Shown one piece after another: positions 22,030 through 33,300 of a stretch of DNA of 64,000 bases (positions within the stretch are counted from its first letter, which is position 1; each line of letters opens with the position of its first letter). The position numbers were made by a program, and so were the translations under genes. This DNA comes from Salisapilia sapeloensis (Eukaryota > Oomycota > Peronosporomycetes > Peronosporales > Salisapiliaceae). The stretch is from contig JAADVB010000019.1 in assembly GCA_023334545.1 (NCBI GenBank), positions 1-64,000 on the forward strand, read 5' to 3'. A model generated the notes under the pieces. It made no database searches and had not been told where the DNA came from. It was given only the letters and a program-made list of their open reading frames with translations.

Positions 22030-23994
22030 TTTTTCTCTTTCCGAGTGGTAAGTAGGTATCTTTAAGATAGTTTTATTTATACATCCACTAAATTATCTAC
22101 ATATAGTTTTAGCTGCTAAAGTCAAGGTACAATTTGTACTTTTGAATGTGATATGGAGGTGAAAATATCCGGACTTGCGATCATGAAGGGTTCTTTGTCA
22201 ACCCAGAGAAACTTGGAGCTCCTTCCATGGCCCAATCAAGTGGTCACACTAAAAAGAGTAGTAAACTTGTATGCGACTTTATTTTCTTCGTATTGGCGCT
22301 TGTTGAAGTCGCATGAAAGAGCTATCTAGCTGCTCAAATGAAATCGACGATAACTTTACGACGTAGTAGACTTGTTGATTGTGTCGTCACAGGACAACGC
22401 GAGGCAGATAAACAATTTTAGGTGACCGAGTGTGGAAAGCACTATCCAAAAGCTGCTATGATGAGAGGAATTTGGAGCACATGCAAACAAAGAAAGCTTT
22501 CGTTCGATCTACTGCAGTATTATAGAATAAAGAGCTAGGCACATCAATGGGGATGATTCCCACGTGTATATGCTGAAATCAAGCAGTAAACTGTGCTTCA
22601 ACTAATTTGCCTAGAGCATTCTAATGGTGGATATGAAAAGAAAAGAGTTGTAACTAGATCGGTCGATTGACAACTGGGAAAACTATAGAAGATTTTTAAA
22701 ATGTAAGAAACTGCAATTAAATACCGCGTCAAGTGTGATTGAAGCTAAGTACCATCGAACGCTTGGGATGGCTACATCCGGCTATATATGCACAGTGTGG
22801 TAACGTTTACTCGGCGCTGGACATGCAGCAAGTAAACTATGAACAAAATTAATTTTATATTTTCAAGATGAAACACTGCCGGGAAGTAAAGCGTAAGTTG
22901 AAAGTATCGAGCCTGAACAAGTTCTTTTATCCCAGATACAATGCAAGATTGGAATTTTCCACTCGAGCTCATCATCGTTTGTTTGATTGTTCTCTCTATC
23001 TTCTTTCCCTTTCCTTCAAATCTAACGTCACGTTAGCATAGGAGTCGACTATCACTGTAGTGCAACATCTTCAACTTAAGTACTGATGACTCGAAGCTTA
23101 TGAAAGGGACGTTCAGACAAAGACACGAAGCATCAAATATCGGCTACTCGCGTTTTCGGGCAGTACTAAACATTTCCTCTAGACATAAGCAACCCGCCAC
23201 GAGGCAACTCAAAAGCTGGTGTAAATAGGAATTACATCGTTAAATCAAATCGTACAATGTGTACCATACAACAATTCATTTCATAGACTATACTATGAAA
23301 ATAATTCAACGACTTGCATCATGATTTTCGCAACTTTGCGATGTGCATCACCCTATATTTCCCTCCGATAGACAACGGATAGATATGTAGAAGATTGATG
23401 TGTAACGACTTGCAGGTATAATAAATCGTATGGATCAGAACATCAATCTTCAGAGCTGCAGCTCTTGCATGAATTAAAACTTGCATCTTTCTGATCTACC
23501 GTTGTATCGCGCTTCTTCGGGATGATCCTGTTGTAGTCATTTTATAGGACGAAGAGTAAAAGTTCAAGTGTACGTATTATTTCAAACATCTGTCTTGGAT
23601 CTTGAAGAAACACGGTAGCTGGTAGTACTCGACTGATAGTAGTACAAAAAAGGTAAATCTGCCGTGTGTGGATGTTAACTGCGTTTAGTTATATGCTGTC
23701 GCTGCTTTATCAATAAACACTCTCTAGCATGTCATAAAAAGGTCGGTTTAAGCAAATGCATCGAATTGTGACAGGTAGTAGGATAGCGTATCAAGGTCAC
23801 TGTGCATATATTAATCCGACATCTTACTTGCATTTCTTTTCATTTAAAAGCGATGTTCTCCGTCAATTCTACATTTAGTCGAGTACTAGGTGACTGTACC
23901 CTTCTCTGAGGATCGATATCTTTCGTGCATGTAGACTCCCAAGTCGGATAGTTCGAGACGAATATAACGACCATATCTTTGCGAGTTGCCATGA
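22030..23994. other. long gene-free spacer
   Basis: Nearly 2 kb with no frame above 67 codons and AT-rich composition. A 58-codon plus-strand frame at 22153-22329 and minus-strand frames over the same bases look weakly protein-like but are broken by stops. They may be a remnant of a decayed gene or mobile element. No terminal repeats were spotted. Confidence 0.4.
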
Positions 23995-24546
23995 TTAGAC
24001 CAGCGCCGCTTCCATCGAAAAGACGTCGAAGAGATAGTCAATACAGTAGTCCAAGTACTCGTCATTGCCACGGTCTTGGTCGTCCTGAGGAGTTGTATGT
24101 GGGGTAAGGCTCAGACCCGAGTGCTGGATGAACGCGAACGTATCTCCGTACGTGAGGCTAGCGGTCGGGGAGGTGACGCTATCATCATCACTGGAGACAC
24201 TCGCATCTGCTTGAAACAGGAGCTCTGCGAACCGGTCACTCGTCACCTCCAATCGATGTTCTTGGCGACTGAGACTTCGACGCTGTTTCTTCAAACCTTT
24301 CGCGTGTCTCGCCATCTTCTCAAAGTACTTTTGTGCATGCTATCATGAGCAGTTAGTTAGGGAGCGTGCCCGAGTTAGCGCGACATTAATAAAACATACT
24401 GTTTGGGTCTGGCGAGCGTTTTTTGTTCCAACAACCTTAGACATATCTTTCCAAGCTCCCCGAGGGTAGATTCGAATGGCTTCAAGGAAGCGTTCATGCT
24501 CCTCTTGTGTCCATAGTTGTTGCTTTCGATTGCACGGGGATGCCAT
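23995..24546 (-). CDS. single-repeat MYB-like protein, SHAQKYF class
   Basis: Two exons, 24400-24546 and 23995-24339, joined across a 60-bp intron give 163 aa. Residues ~10-62 form one MYB/SANT repeat: L-W-T-Q-E-E-H-E-R-F-L-E-A, Y-P-R-G-A-W-K-D-M, R-Q-T-Q-T and then H-A-Q-K-Y-F. The last block is split by the intron and only appears after splicing, which supports the model. The canonical Ser of SHAQKYF is Thr here. A basic stretch (K-G-L-K-K-Q-R-R) follows, then an acidic Ser-rich C-terminal half ending in a hydrophobic helix. It should bind DNA as a transcription factor; the targets are unknown. This class is expanded in oomycetes and plants. Confidence 0.9.
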
Positions 24547-25417
24547 TGATGAGACTGGAAGCTGTTCCTGATGGTGATTGTACTAATTCGAGGAAAATTG
24601 GATTGTGATATCACGCCATCCACTTGGACCTTCATCGTCTCGTCAACCCTTTAAACCATGTCGCGATCGACGGAATTTAAACGTAGCTTCACATTTGGCA
24701 GCGGCTCTATGATTCGTTTGTGGTCGAGCTCGTTCCACTTTGAACATGTCCCGCGGATATCGTGAACATCAATCGCTCTTCGCCCAACCATTCATCGCCA
24801 CAAAGAAATCACATCTGATCTCGACGGCGAATCGTACTAGAAAAGTTCGCCATACATGAAGCAGGTACGAATATATAGAAGCACAATTAGGCGTCATTGG
24901 CGGGTGATCGCCATGGTTCATCAATCTGTCTTTGAGCAGTACTACGTCATGTTCCTTGGAAGGATAACTGATAAGCACACTCCATTTCACACCAAGCCAT
25001 GGCATATCGTCTATTCGATATATCAAGGATCCTTGTTACAATGTGGGCACGCATGACAATGGAATCATCGCACTGTATTATTAGATCGCATGGATACGTG
25101 GCTGCGTGTGCATGTACAAAAATTCGTGGAGGCTTGATCAAGTTCGTATATTTGACTGGCGACCTTGATGCCTGCTCGTAGAATACCGTCCATGAGCATG
25201 GCTTCATCCGTGGGCATTGTACCTCTATACTTTCATTCGAATGGGTCGATTGACTTGCACCCGTTCACCCGATTCAAATGATGTACAAGATATTTTTGGA
25301 TGAAAGGACAGTATACATCTGGAAATGTTGATTTCTTATCGGTATCCACAAGCTTTCTATCCGACTTGATCGAGCTGTTCGTCGCGAATGAAATGGATAG
25401 TTGTATGGCAACTACTT
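24547..25417. other. spacer with possible tiny exons
   Basis: No convincing gene. On the minus strand, from the Met at 25217, about 30 codons read as an amphipathic helix before the frame turns poor and stops. A second minus-strand stretch at ~24947-25070 is also helix-like. On the plus strand a 37-codon frame starts at ~24747. I could not join any of these by plausible introns of normal size. Confidence 0.3.
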
Positions 25418-27622
25418 TTAACTATGCTGTCCACGAGATGGGCCGAGGAGCAAATTTTCCAGATATAAAAGAAGTTTCGAAGCCTCTTCTTGTTCTTCCG
25501 CCATTCGAACCAACTCTTCAATACTGCTTTTGCCCAACAATCGCTTCTGTAAGTCTCTCTGCATCCGCTTCAAGATCCTTTTATGCCAAACTGGCATAAG
25601 TGTACTTGCTGGTGCAGGCAGGAAGAATTGAACGACCGGACGGCAATGTGGAAGCAAGTGCCAGTCATCGAATGATAGTCGGTTCGATCTAGAGAATAGT
25701 CGCAATCGTCGGCAGTCGACAGTAAACAACGTTCTGGATTTTAAGCCGTCAATAATATCTGTCAATAGAGCAGTTTCATCGACGGATCGAATCAAGTTTC
25801 GAGCTTGAATACCAATGATTTCACCCCGAGTAGAGTAGATGACCGTGATTCTTTCGTACGCTTCCAATGCGACTGATCTGTGTGAAACTTGCATCCTTTC
25901 TCCATTTAGACTGTATAACTTGACCTCTTTGTGCATTTGCTCAGCAAGTTGCCAAGTTTCTGGATGTACCAGCACTTTCATATTATCCAAGCAAGTCTTT
26001 GCTAGTCGCCTCGTCACTTTCATCAGCTGGAAGGAAGGTCGTTCCTCTTCATTAAGTAGCCCGATAGATTTTAACAATGCTTCATCTGCTGCACTTCGTT
26101 TCCAAATTCTCGCTAAATGCGTTTTCCATATTAAGTCACTTGTAGATGAACGATGCAGTAGAGAGAACCATTGACGATTAATTAAACTCATCTTGAAAGT
26201 GGTCTTGATATCGAGAAAAGAGATAAATGTTAATAAGTTTCGCTTGCCATTGTGCTTACGACTTCCTGTAGAAAGCTCATTTGGAAGGTAGAAGCAATCA
26301 CGAAAGCATACACGGCGCGTAGGATCCAAGGTCGCGTCCAGTTTAAGCGTCGATTGACAGAAACTGGTCGGCGCTGACATGTTTGTTGAGTTGCTTATCG
26401 CAGGTAACTGTAAACCTCCAGATACTGATAGTTGAACGGAGGATGGAACTGACATGAGCTTCCGTCGGGCACGAGATGACCTGACTTTGATTTGGTTCTC
26501 TGGAGGTTGCGGCTTCTGACTTTCATGCATGCGTGCAGATGTGCTAGAAACAACCTGTAGCCCACTTGCTGATAGTGATTGTGCCTTTCGATTGCTTCTA
26601 TCAATGGAAAGAGATGTCGAAACTGATACCCGAGGAGACGGAATCGGATTCGACATTGAACACTTGGTTGGAATAGGCTCTGGATGTGCACTCATAAACG
26701 GTTTAATCGAAAAATTATTGCCTTCCATGCTCTTACGACAAACTGCTGAGCAATAAAAGCGCATCATTTCATTCTTCTTCGGTTTTAATGAGTTCATGGA
26801 CCCATGCTTCAGTCGACGAAACTGGGTACCACAAGTCCAGCATGTCACTGTTGTTTGCCCATTTCCAGCACTTGGCTTTCGATGCCCGATATGAGCTCTG
26901 GATCCAGTCGTATCATCCTTTGCAGTCGTACTGAATACACGTAATTCTGCCTGTGCTCTTTCAGAGGGTACGATGCGTCTAGGAGATTTTGGTTGAATCG
27001 AACGTCTAGTATGTGGAGTCTTTACTTTCACTTCGTTATCGGATGCTGAGCTCTTATTCGATCGAACTGACAACTTGCCTTGAGCCTCTTTATCCAATTG
27101 ACGGAGATGAGACGATAAAGCAACAAAGGATTTCCAGTCCACTTCATGAGATGTTACAGTACGTTTATAAAGCTGTTGGATCGAATAAGGTGGCGTTTCC
27201 AGTAAACGCTTCCCACTAATCTGTTCCGATATCATGAACTGGGCCAACGCCGTGAATCCATTCACATGTAGACACTGTGCCAATTCCAACGAGTCCCAAT
27301 AAGACGGTGAGAGGTCTGAAAGAACTTTTGGGATCAAAATGTCCTCCACCGGCATCGGCTTGGTATCGACCTGTTCAGTTAGCGCATTGACAAGGACTGC
27401 TGAAGGATGTGGCTTTGCAGATTTCCATTTCGTCCCACTTTTACCAGGTTTGCAACTTTGCTTCCAAGCTTGTCGTTCGACATCCATGCGCACTTGGACG
27501 CTCGTAAGCCGGTTGGCTAAAGCAGCAACTTCCTGTTCGAGCTGCTGTGTCTGTGCAGACGACATCCCCCTGTGTACAACACACGATCGATCGGATAAGG
27601 TGGGATGAAGCATTGCAACCAA
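25418..27622 (-). CDS. F-box-like protein with a CxxC zinc module
   Basis: Intronless, 734 aa (a second possible start is residue 20). The N-terminus has a short coiled coil rich in Gln/Glu. Residues ~257-300 hold a treble-clef-like zinc module C-W-T-C-G ... F-Y-C-S-A-V-C-R. A Ser-rich basic linker follows. Residues ~470-510 read L-T-F-I-S-F-L-D-I-K-T-T-F-K-M-S-L-I-N-R-Q-W, then L-I-W-K-T-H-L, the pattern of an F-box. The C-terminal ~220 residues are helical and end in an acidic coiled coil. It may recruit substrates to an SCF ubiquitin ligase (inference from the F-box). The F-box match is by pattern only and is imperfect. The stop is 34 bp from the OpdB-like gene's upstream neighbour region on the same strand. 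Confidence 0.65.
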   Translation of the reverse strand: MVAMLHPTLSDRSCVVHRGMSSAQTQQLEQEVAALANRLTSVQVRMDVERQAWKQSCKPGKSGTKWKSAKPHPSAVLVNALTEQVDTKPMPVEDILIPKVLSDLSPSYWDSLELAQCLHVNGFTALAQFMISEQISGKRLLETPPYSIQQLYKRTVTSHEVDWKSFVALSSHLRQLDKEAQGKLSVRSNKSSASDNEVKVKTPHTRRSIQPKSPRRIVPSERAQAELRVFSTTAKDDTTGSRAHIGHRKPSAGNGQTTVTCWTCGTQFRRLKHGSMNSLKPKKNEMMRFYCSAVCRKSMEGNNFSIKPFMSAHPEPIPTKCSMSNPIPSPRVSVSTSLSIDRSNRKAQSLSASGLQVVSSTSARMHESQKPQPPENQIKVRSSRARRKLMSVPSSVQLSVSGGLQLPAISNSTNMSAPTSFCQSTLKLDATLDPTRRVCFRDCFYLPNELSTGSRKHNGKRNLLTFISFLDIKTTFKMSLINRQWFSLLHRSSTSDLIWKTHLARIWKRSAADEALLKSIGLLNEEERPSFQLMKVTRRLAKTCLDNMKVLVHPETWQLAEQMHKEVKLYSLNGERMQVSHRSVALEAYERITVIYSTRGEIIGIQARNLIRSVDETALLTDIIDGLKSRTLFTVDCRRLRLFSRSNRLSFDDWHLLPHCRPVVQFFLPAPASTLMPVWHKRILKRMQRDLQKRLLGKSSIEELVRMAEEQEEASKLLLYLENLLLGPSRGQHS

Positions 27623-27656
27623 AATCTATTTTTGTATGCAAGTGCATTCAGTAGGT

Positions 27657-29942
27657 TTACGAAGAGGCTGGTGATGGCAATCGCAGTGCATGGTATAAGA
27701 ATGTAAACTCCATGGCACTATCCTGTAGCAACTCGAGCTTCCCGCCGCCACCGAAATGTCCATCCTCTTCTCTCATATCTAAAAGCACAACGTTCTTCGG
27801 GCTCTCCTGTCGTTGTGCTTGTAGTTTCCGGACGTTGTATACCCATTTTAACGGTTCCCAATACCCGACACGAGGGTCATTCAAGCTACCAGTCACAAGC
27901 ATCGATGGATACTGCTGTCCGGGTTTCATGTTTGCAATCGGACCGTAGGATCGAATGTAATCATACACATGTGGTACATTCGGATCCCCCCATTCCTCAT
28001 ACTCATGAAGCGTCAGGGGTAGAGATGGATCCATCATCGTATTCAGAATGTCGAGGAAAGGTACTTTAAAGATGAGTGCTTGGAAGAGATTTGGATACTC
28101 ATTCGCCATGACACCCATGATTAAACCACCTGCACTTGCGCCCTTCCCAGCTACAAGACGTGGCTGCGTGTATTTGGCATCGATCAAGTATTGCGTACAA
28201 GCGACAAAGTCATCGAAAGTGTTTCGTTTCTCTAGTTGACGACCAGCATGGTACCATTTAAATCCGAGCTCTCCTCCGCCTCGGACATGCGCAAGTGCGA
28301 TCACCCATCCTCTTTGTAATAGACTTAGATGTTCTAACTGGAAATCGACATCCAAGTTGGTCCCATACGCTCCATATCCTAGTACTAACGTTGGGTTTCG
28401 ACTGTTCAAAACCAGGTCTTTGTGGTGAATGAGTGTCATGGGAACTTGTATAGATGCATCAAGAGAAGGAACGAAGAGTCGTTCGCAGACGTAGTCATGT
28501 GGAACGAAGGATGTGACCTCTTTCTCGTCCGAGGAGGTAGCTGACTTGGGGACGAAAGACCTCTTTAACTCGATCAACTCTTCTGTTTCCATGTTGTAGT
28601 CGTACACAATCTCTTGGATGAGAGGGGTAGAGAGTGCGAAGCGGACGATGTGGGATCGAGGATCACGGTTGACACCAGGAAAGACGTGGCTTACGCTATG
28701 CTCCGACGGTAGTGGCACGATGTGCTCTTTGGAGATTTCACCGCTTCCTGTCAACGTGATAACACGTACGCGTGGCAAACTATGCACGCGTTCGTATAGG
28801 ACGAGATAGGTATCGAATAGGTCTACATCGTCAATTTTCACGTCGTCAGATGCGGATACGAGGGTCTTCCAAGTCTCGTCAGCATTGGATGCTGTCATGA
28901 TCTTGTAGTTAGACGCGCTATCTGCGTTTGTGACGAAGATGAAACGATCATTTGCATGCTCGGCAAAGTAAATGGTATCTTCTTCCCGTGTTCGTATACA
29001 CTTTGGACGAGCGTGTTGGTCATTGCTGTCAAGTGCCCAGATTTCAGAAGATGATTTCGTATTACAATTGATGAGTACGTAACGACCGTCTTTGGTCTTT
29101 GAAAGATCTACAAAGACAGACGGATTGGCTTCTTCATAGACAAGCATAGCAGAATGACTGGCGCAGTCGTAGCGATGAATACGAAACGGTCGAAGCTGAT
29201 GATCTGTCTGTGAAAAATAAAAGACAGGCGCTCGGTTGTCTTGAGAAGATGCCCACTCGACGTTGCGTATATTCTGGAGGACCTCGTGGTCTAGTTTGTA
29301 CGGATGCAGCTTGCCTGTTTGCAAATTTCGCATGACAAGATGGCAGCGTTCGTCGTCATCTTGTAAGACGACGAGCAGTAGTTGATCGTCGTGAGAGATT
29401 TTCATGGCTGTGACGAGGTGATATCCATCATTCGGCAGCGTCATGCTGTTTTGATCGAACACGACGCTTTCTGTCCTAGATACCACATGCCGACGATAGT
29501 ACACAGGAAAGTTATCCTTTACATCTTGGCGACTGTAGTATTCGTAATCACCAATACGTTCTGGAATTGACTGCATGTCTTGCTGCAGCAATCGCTCGCG
29601 CATTTCGAGATACAAATGGCGTTCGAGTGATCGAAGACGTGGCTTTTGGAGGAACTTGGACAAGTAGTCCTCTTCCATCTATCTCGACGAACGTATGAGT
29701 AACATTTGCACGCTGCGATCGTATGAAAATGGTAGTGGCACCTCGAGAAATTGATGCAGCTTGGGATGATCGAGCTGTTGGAGCCATTTTGGCTCCGGAG
29801 GTAGCTTGGGGGCACTAAATGCTCGATTCTGAATCCATTTCTCAGTAAAGTGGGTGCTAGGAGTCTTGAGTAAGAGGTCTCTGCCGCGTCGAACGGCTTG
29901 CTTTCCACGTAAAGCCCGCACTCTCGTCACCAGCCACTGCAT
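27657..29942 (-). CDS. oligopeptidase B-like serine peptidase (S9A)
   Basis: Two exons, 29742-29942 and 27657-29678, across a 63-bp intron give 740 aa. The propeller part includes D-Y-E-Y-Y-S-R and D-N-x-x-L-P-N-D-G-Y. The C-terminal hydrolase domain has the nucleophile motif G-K-G-A-S-A-G-G (Ser ~583), the Asp in L-N-D-P-R-V-G-Y-W-E-P, and the His in D-G-H-F-G-G. L-A-H-V-R-G-G-G-E-L-G and Y-G-A-Y-G-T-N are also classic for the family. It cleaves short peptides, in OpdB after Arg or Lys. The first exon adds an Arg-rich segment with no acidic residue for ~20 aa, suggestive of a mitochondrial presequence. The splice is well supported because L-D-H-P-K-L-H-Q-F-L-E continues into the family's usual N-terminal helix. 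Confidence 0.92.
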
Positions 29943-30374
29943 GCCTTTTACTTGTCCACTTTCGTGTTCGACCGGCTCGTTATGATTGGTGTAAATCAAG
30001 TTTACAAAAATATTATTGGGTATAATTCACAGAGCTTCTTCTACGACACTATGAACCTTTGTGCACCCTCTTTCTCTCTAGTATCCAGCACGTATGCTCA
30101 CATGGAGAGCAATGGGTGTGCATGTGCAAGTGGATTGTGACCTGGATTCACTCCATCCACGGCAGTGACAAGACCATCTGCAGCTTACAAACTCCAAGTC
30201 CGTTGCGCCTCGTCCAATCAGCACGTCGGAAAACTCTCGATTTGACAACGGCCGTTGATAGTACTGGAGAAAGCTCGATCATCCCCATTTTTCTCCCCTT
30301 CCTCCTCGTCTCTCGATTGCTCGTATTCGAACGTTGCATCTTCCACTACTTTGCTATACCTTATAGATACTAGT
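29943..30374. other. divergent promoter region
   Basis: Separates the peptidase gene (reading left) from the myosin gene (reading right). Only short chance frames are present, and no motif is called. Confidence 0.4.
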
Positions 30375-33300
30375 ATGGAAGGCGTCAAGGTACATGCTTT
30401 AGCATTTCATAGGACGTGAGCTCGATATGACTGGAGTGGATATGATGTAGGTATATGTACCTGATGAGGAACATGTTTGGCTCCCAGGCGTCGTCCGTCA
30501 TGCGACTGGGTCCAACATAAGTGTCCAGGTTGAAGGTTTAACTGGACCGGAGGATCCATCGACACTAGCTTCGTTACCAGGAGAACAAGATTTGAAAGAT
30601 TTAGTCGGGACGGCACGAGAAATCGACTTGTCCGATGCGAACGTCCGGAAGACGTTAAATGCTCGTCATGTAGCTGTGTCTAATAATGATTCAAGTGAAG
30701 ACGTCAAGGATGCGTCGTTAGCGCTTCCATTACAAAACACAAGTGACAGCACGGCCGATGGCTTTGCCGATATGATCACGATTGATCATTTGCATGAAGC
30801 TTCCATTTTATATAACCTCCGCCAACGTTTCTTTCGTAAACTACCTTATACGTACACTGGTAGTATCTGCATCGCAGTGAATCCGTATCAATGGCTCGAT
30901 CTGTACGAAGACAAGGTCATGCATCAATTTAGTGACGGCAATCGCGAATCGAAGCCTCCACACGTCTATGCCGTATCGATGGAAGCTTTCTTCCACATGA
31001 AACACGAACGTATTAACCAGTCGATCCTCGTGAGTGGCGAATCTGGTGCCGGGAAGACCGAGACGACTAAGATCGTCATGTCCCACTTGGCTACACTCGC
31101 CACAAATAGCAATTCAAAAGTCATTCAGCAGATCATCCAAGCGAATCCTCTACTCGAATCCTTTGGTAACGCCAAGACTGTTCGAAATGATAATTCGAGT
31201 CGCTTTGGAAAGTTCACGGAGCTCCAATTCTCATCCGAATGTCAGCTCCTAGGCGCTCGATCGCGTACGTACTTGTTGGAAAAGTCTCGTGTGACGACCC
31301 AAGCGCCTGGTGAACGTAACTTTCACATCTTTTACCAGTTACTGGCGGAACCCGATCGGTTCCAAGGCCTCCACTTGCCAGTGAATCAACACTTTCACTA
31401 CTTGACGGACGGTGTGTTTGATCCAGAAGAAGGTAGTTTAGGACAGACTTGTGAAGCCTTGGAGCTGATCGGTATTAGTGGTGAGTTGCAGCACGAGATC
31501 TTCCAGATCCTCGCAGCGATTCTTCATCTCGGCGAAACGACGTTTTCGAGTAAAGATGGCGACGTCGATGCGTCTCAAGTGTCGAATAAGAGTCCATTTG
31601 GACAAGCATGTGAGCTCTTGGGTGTCGAGATGAATGCGTTAGAACTTGCTGTGTGCAGTCGAAACGTCCACGTTGGTCGCGAAGTGATTCCAAAGCCTAT
31701 GACGAGTGATCAAGCAAGTGACTGTCGAGATGCACTCGCTAAGAGTTTATACTCGAAGCTCTTCTTATGGCTCGTGGATCAAATCAATGAGACGATTGGT
31801 GTCGAAACAAGTGCCATGACGAACTTTATCGGTATCTTGGACATCTTTGGCTTTGAACACTTTGAACATAACTCGTTTGAACAGTTTTGTATCAATTATG
31901 CGAACGAAAAGCTACAGCAAAAGTTCGTCCAAGATGTCTTAAAGACCGTCCAGATCGAGTATGAAGAAGAGAACATCTCGTGGTCTCATGTGACCTTTGC
32001 AGACAATCAAGACGTCTTGGACTTGATTGAAGGCAAACTAGGTGTCATTAGTTTCTTGAATGAAGAGAGTTTATTAGCTACAGGGACAGACGCTGCCTTT
32101 GCGAGTAAACTCGGTGCTGTCATGGCCGAGAATGAGCTGCTCGAGATCCCACGACTGAATAAATGCGCTTTTACCATCCAGCACTACGCTGGGAAAGTCA
32201 CGTACGACGCATCTGGTTTCCTTGATAAACATCGAGACCAGATTCTACCGGACATTAAGCTCTGCATGAGTCAATCGTCGCGTCGGATCCTCTCGAAGAC
32301 GTTTGAAGCAGAGGATCCACCGGCACCAAAGGCTCGACCAGGTGCGAGGAGGAAGACACAAGCGCAGCCGAAGCGTACGACTGTCGGATCGCAGTTTAAA
32401 GAGAGTTTATCAGAATTGATGGACAAGATCGGACTAACGGAAGTGCATTATGTCCGGTGCTTGAAGCCGAATAGCGTCAAGTCAGCATATGCGTTCCAGC
32501 ATGCGGAAGTCGTCAACCAACTTCGATGTGCTGGTGTGATTGAAGCCATTCGCGTGAGTCGAAGTGCGTATCCGAGTCGGTTGGTGCATGCCGAGTGCGT
32601 CAAGAAGTTTTACATGTTGTTGCCGGAAGGTGAGACGACGGACGATCCCGTCGCGTTAGGACAGGAACGTGATAGTGACGTGATGAAGCAGACGTGTGAG
32701 AAGATGATGGAGAAACTCTTACCGGATGGTAAGATCGTCGACTATCAAGTCGGTCTCACGCGCGTCTACTTCCGTGAAGGTATCTTAGAAAAGCTCGAGA
32801 GCCAACGTGCATGGGCACTACGTCGTCACGCGACGTTAATCCAAAAGGTCGCAAGAGGCTTCGTCGCGCGACGTCGATACGTGAAGCAAAAGACGAGTGT
32901 CGTGCGTATTCAAACGGTCTATCGACGATACGTTGCCATGCGTGACTTTATCGTGGTGAAAAAAGGTGTGACAAAATGCCAAGCACGTTTCCGAGGTCAA
33001 ATGGCTCGAAAGAACTTCCAAGCGATGAAGTTTGACTATGGCATCATCCGTTTCCAAGCATCTTGTCGCGCCTTCTTGTTCCGGCGCAAGTATTTACGTC
33101 GTAAGGATGCTGCCATTCGACTTCAACGCTTCTGGCGATTTACGCTGCTGCGTCTTGTGTTCTTGAGAAAGATGGAGAAGGAGAAGAAGTACAAGGCACT
33201 GGGGTCCAAGGTTGCCAACCTCCAGAACAAGCTCAATCGCAAGGCAAACGTCCCGTCATCATCTCCGAAGCCTGCTGCAGCCGAAACCAAGTCGACTACG

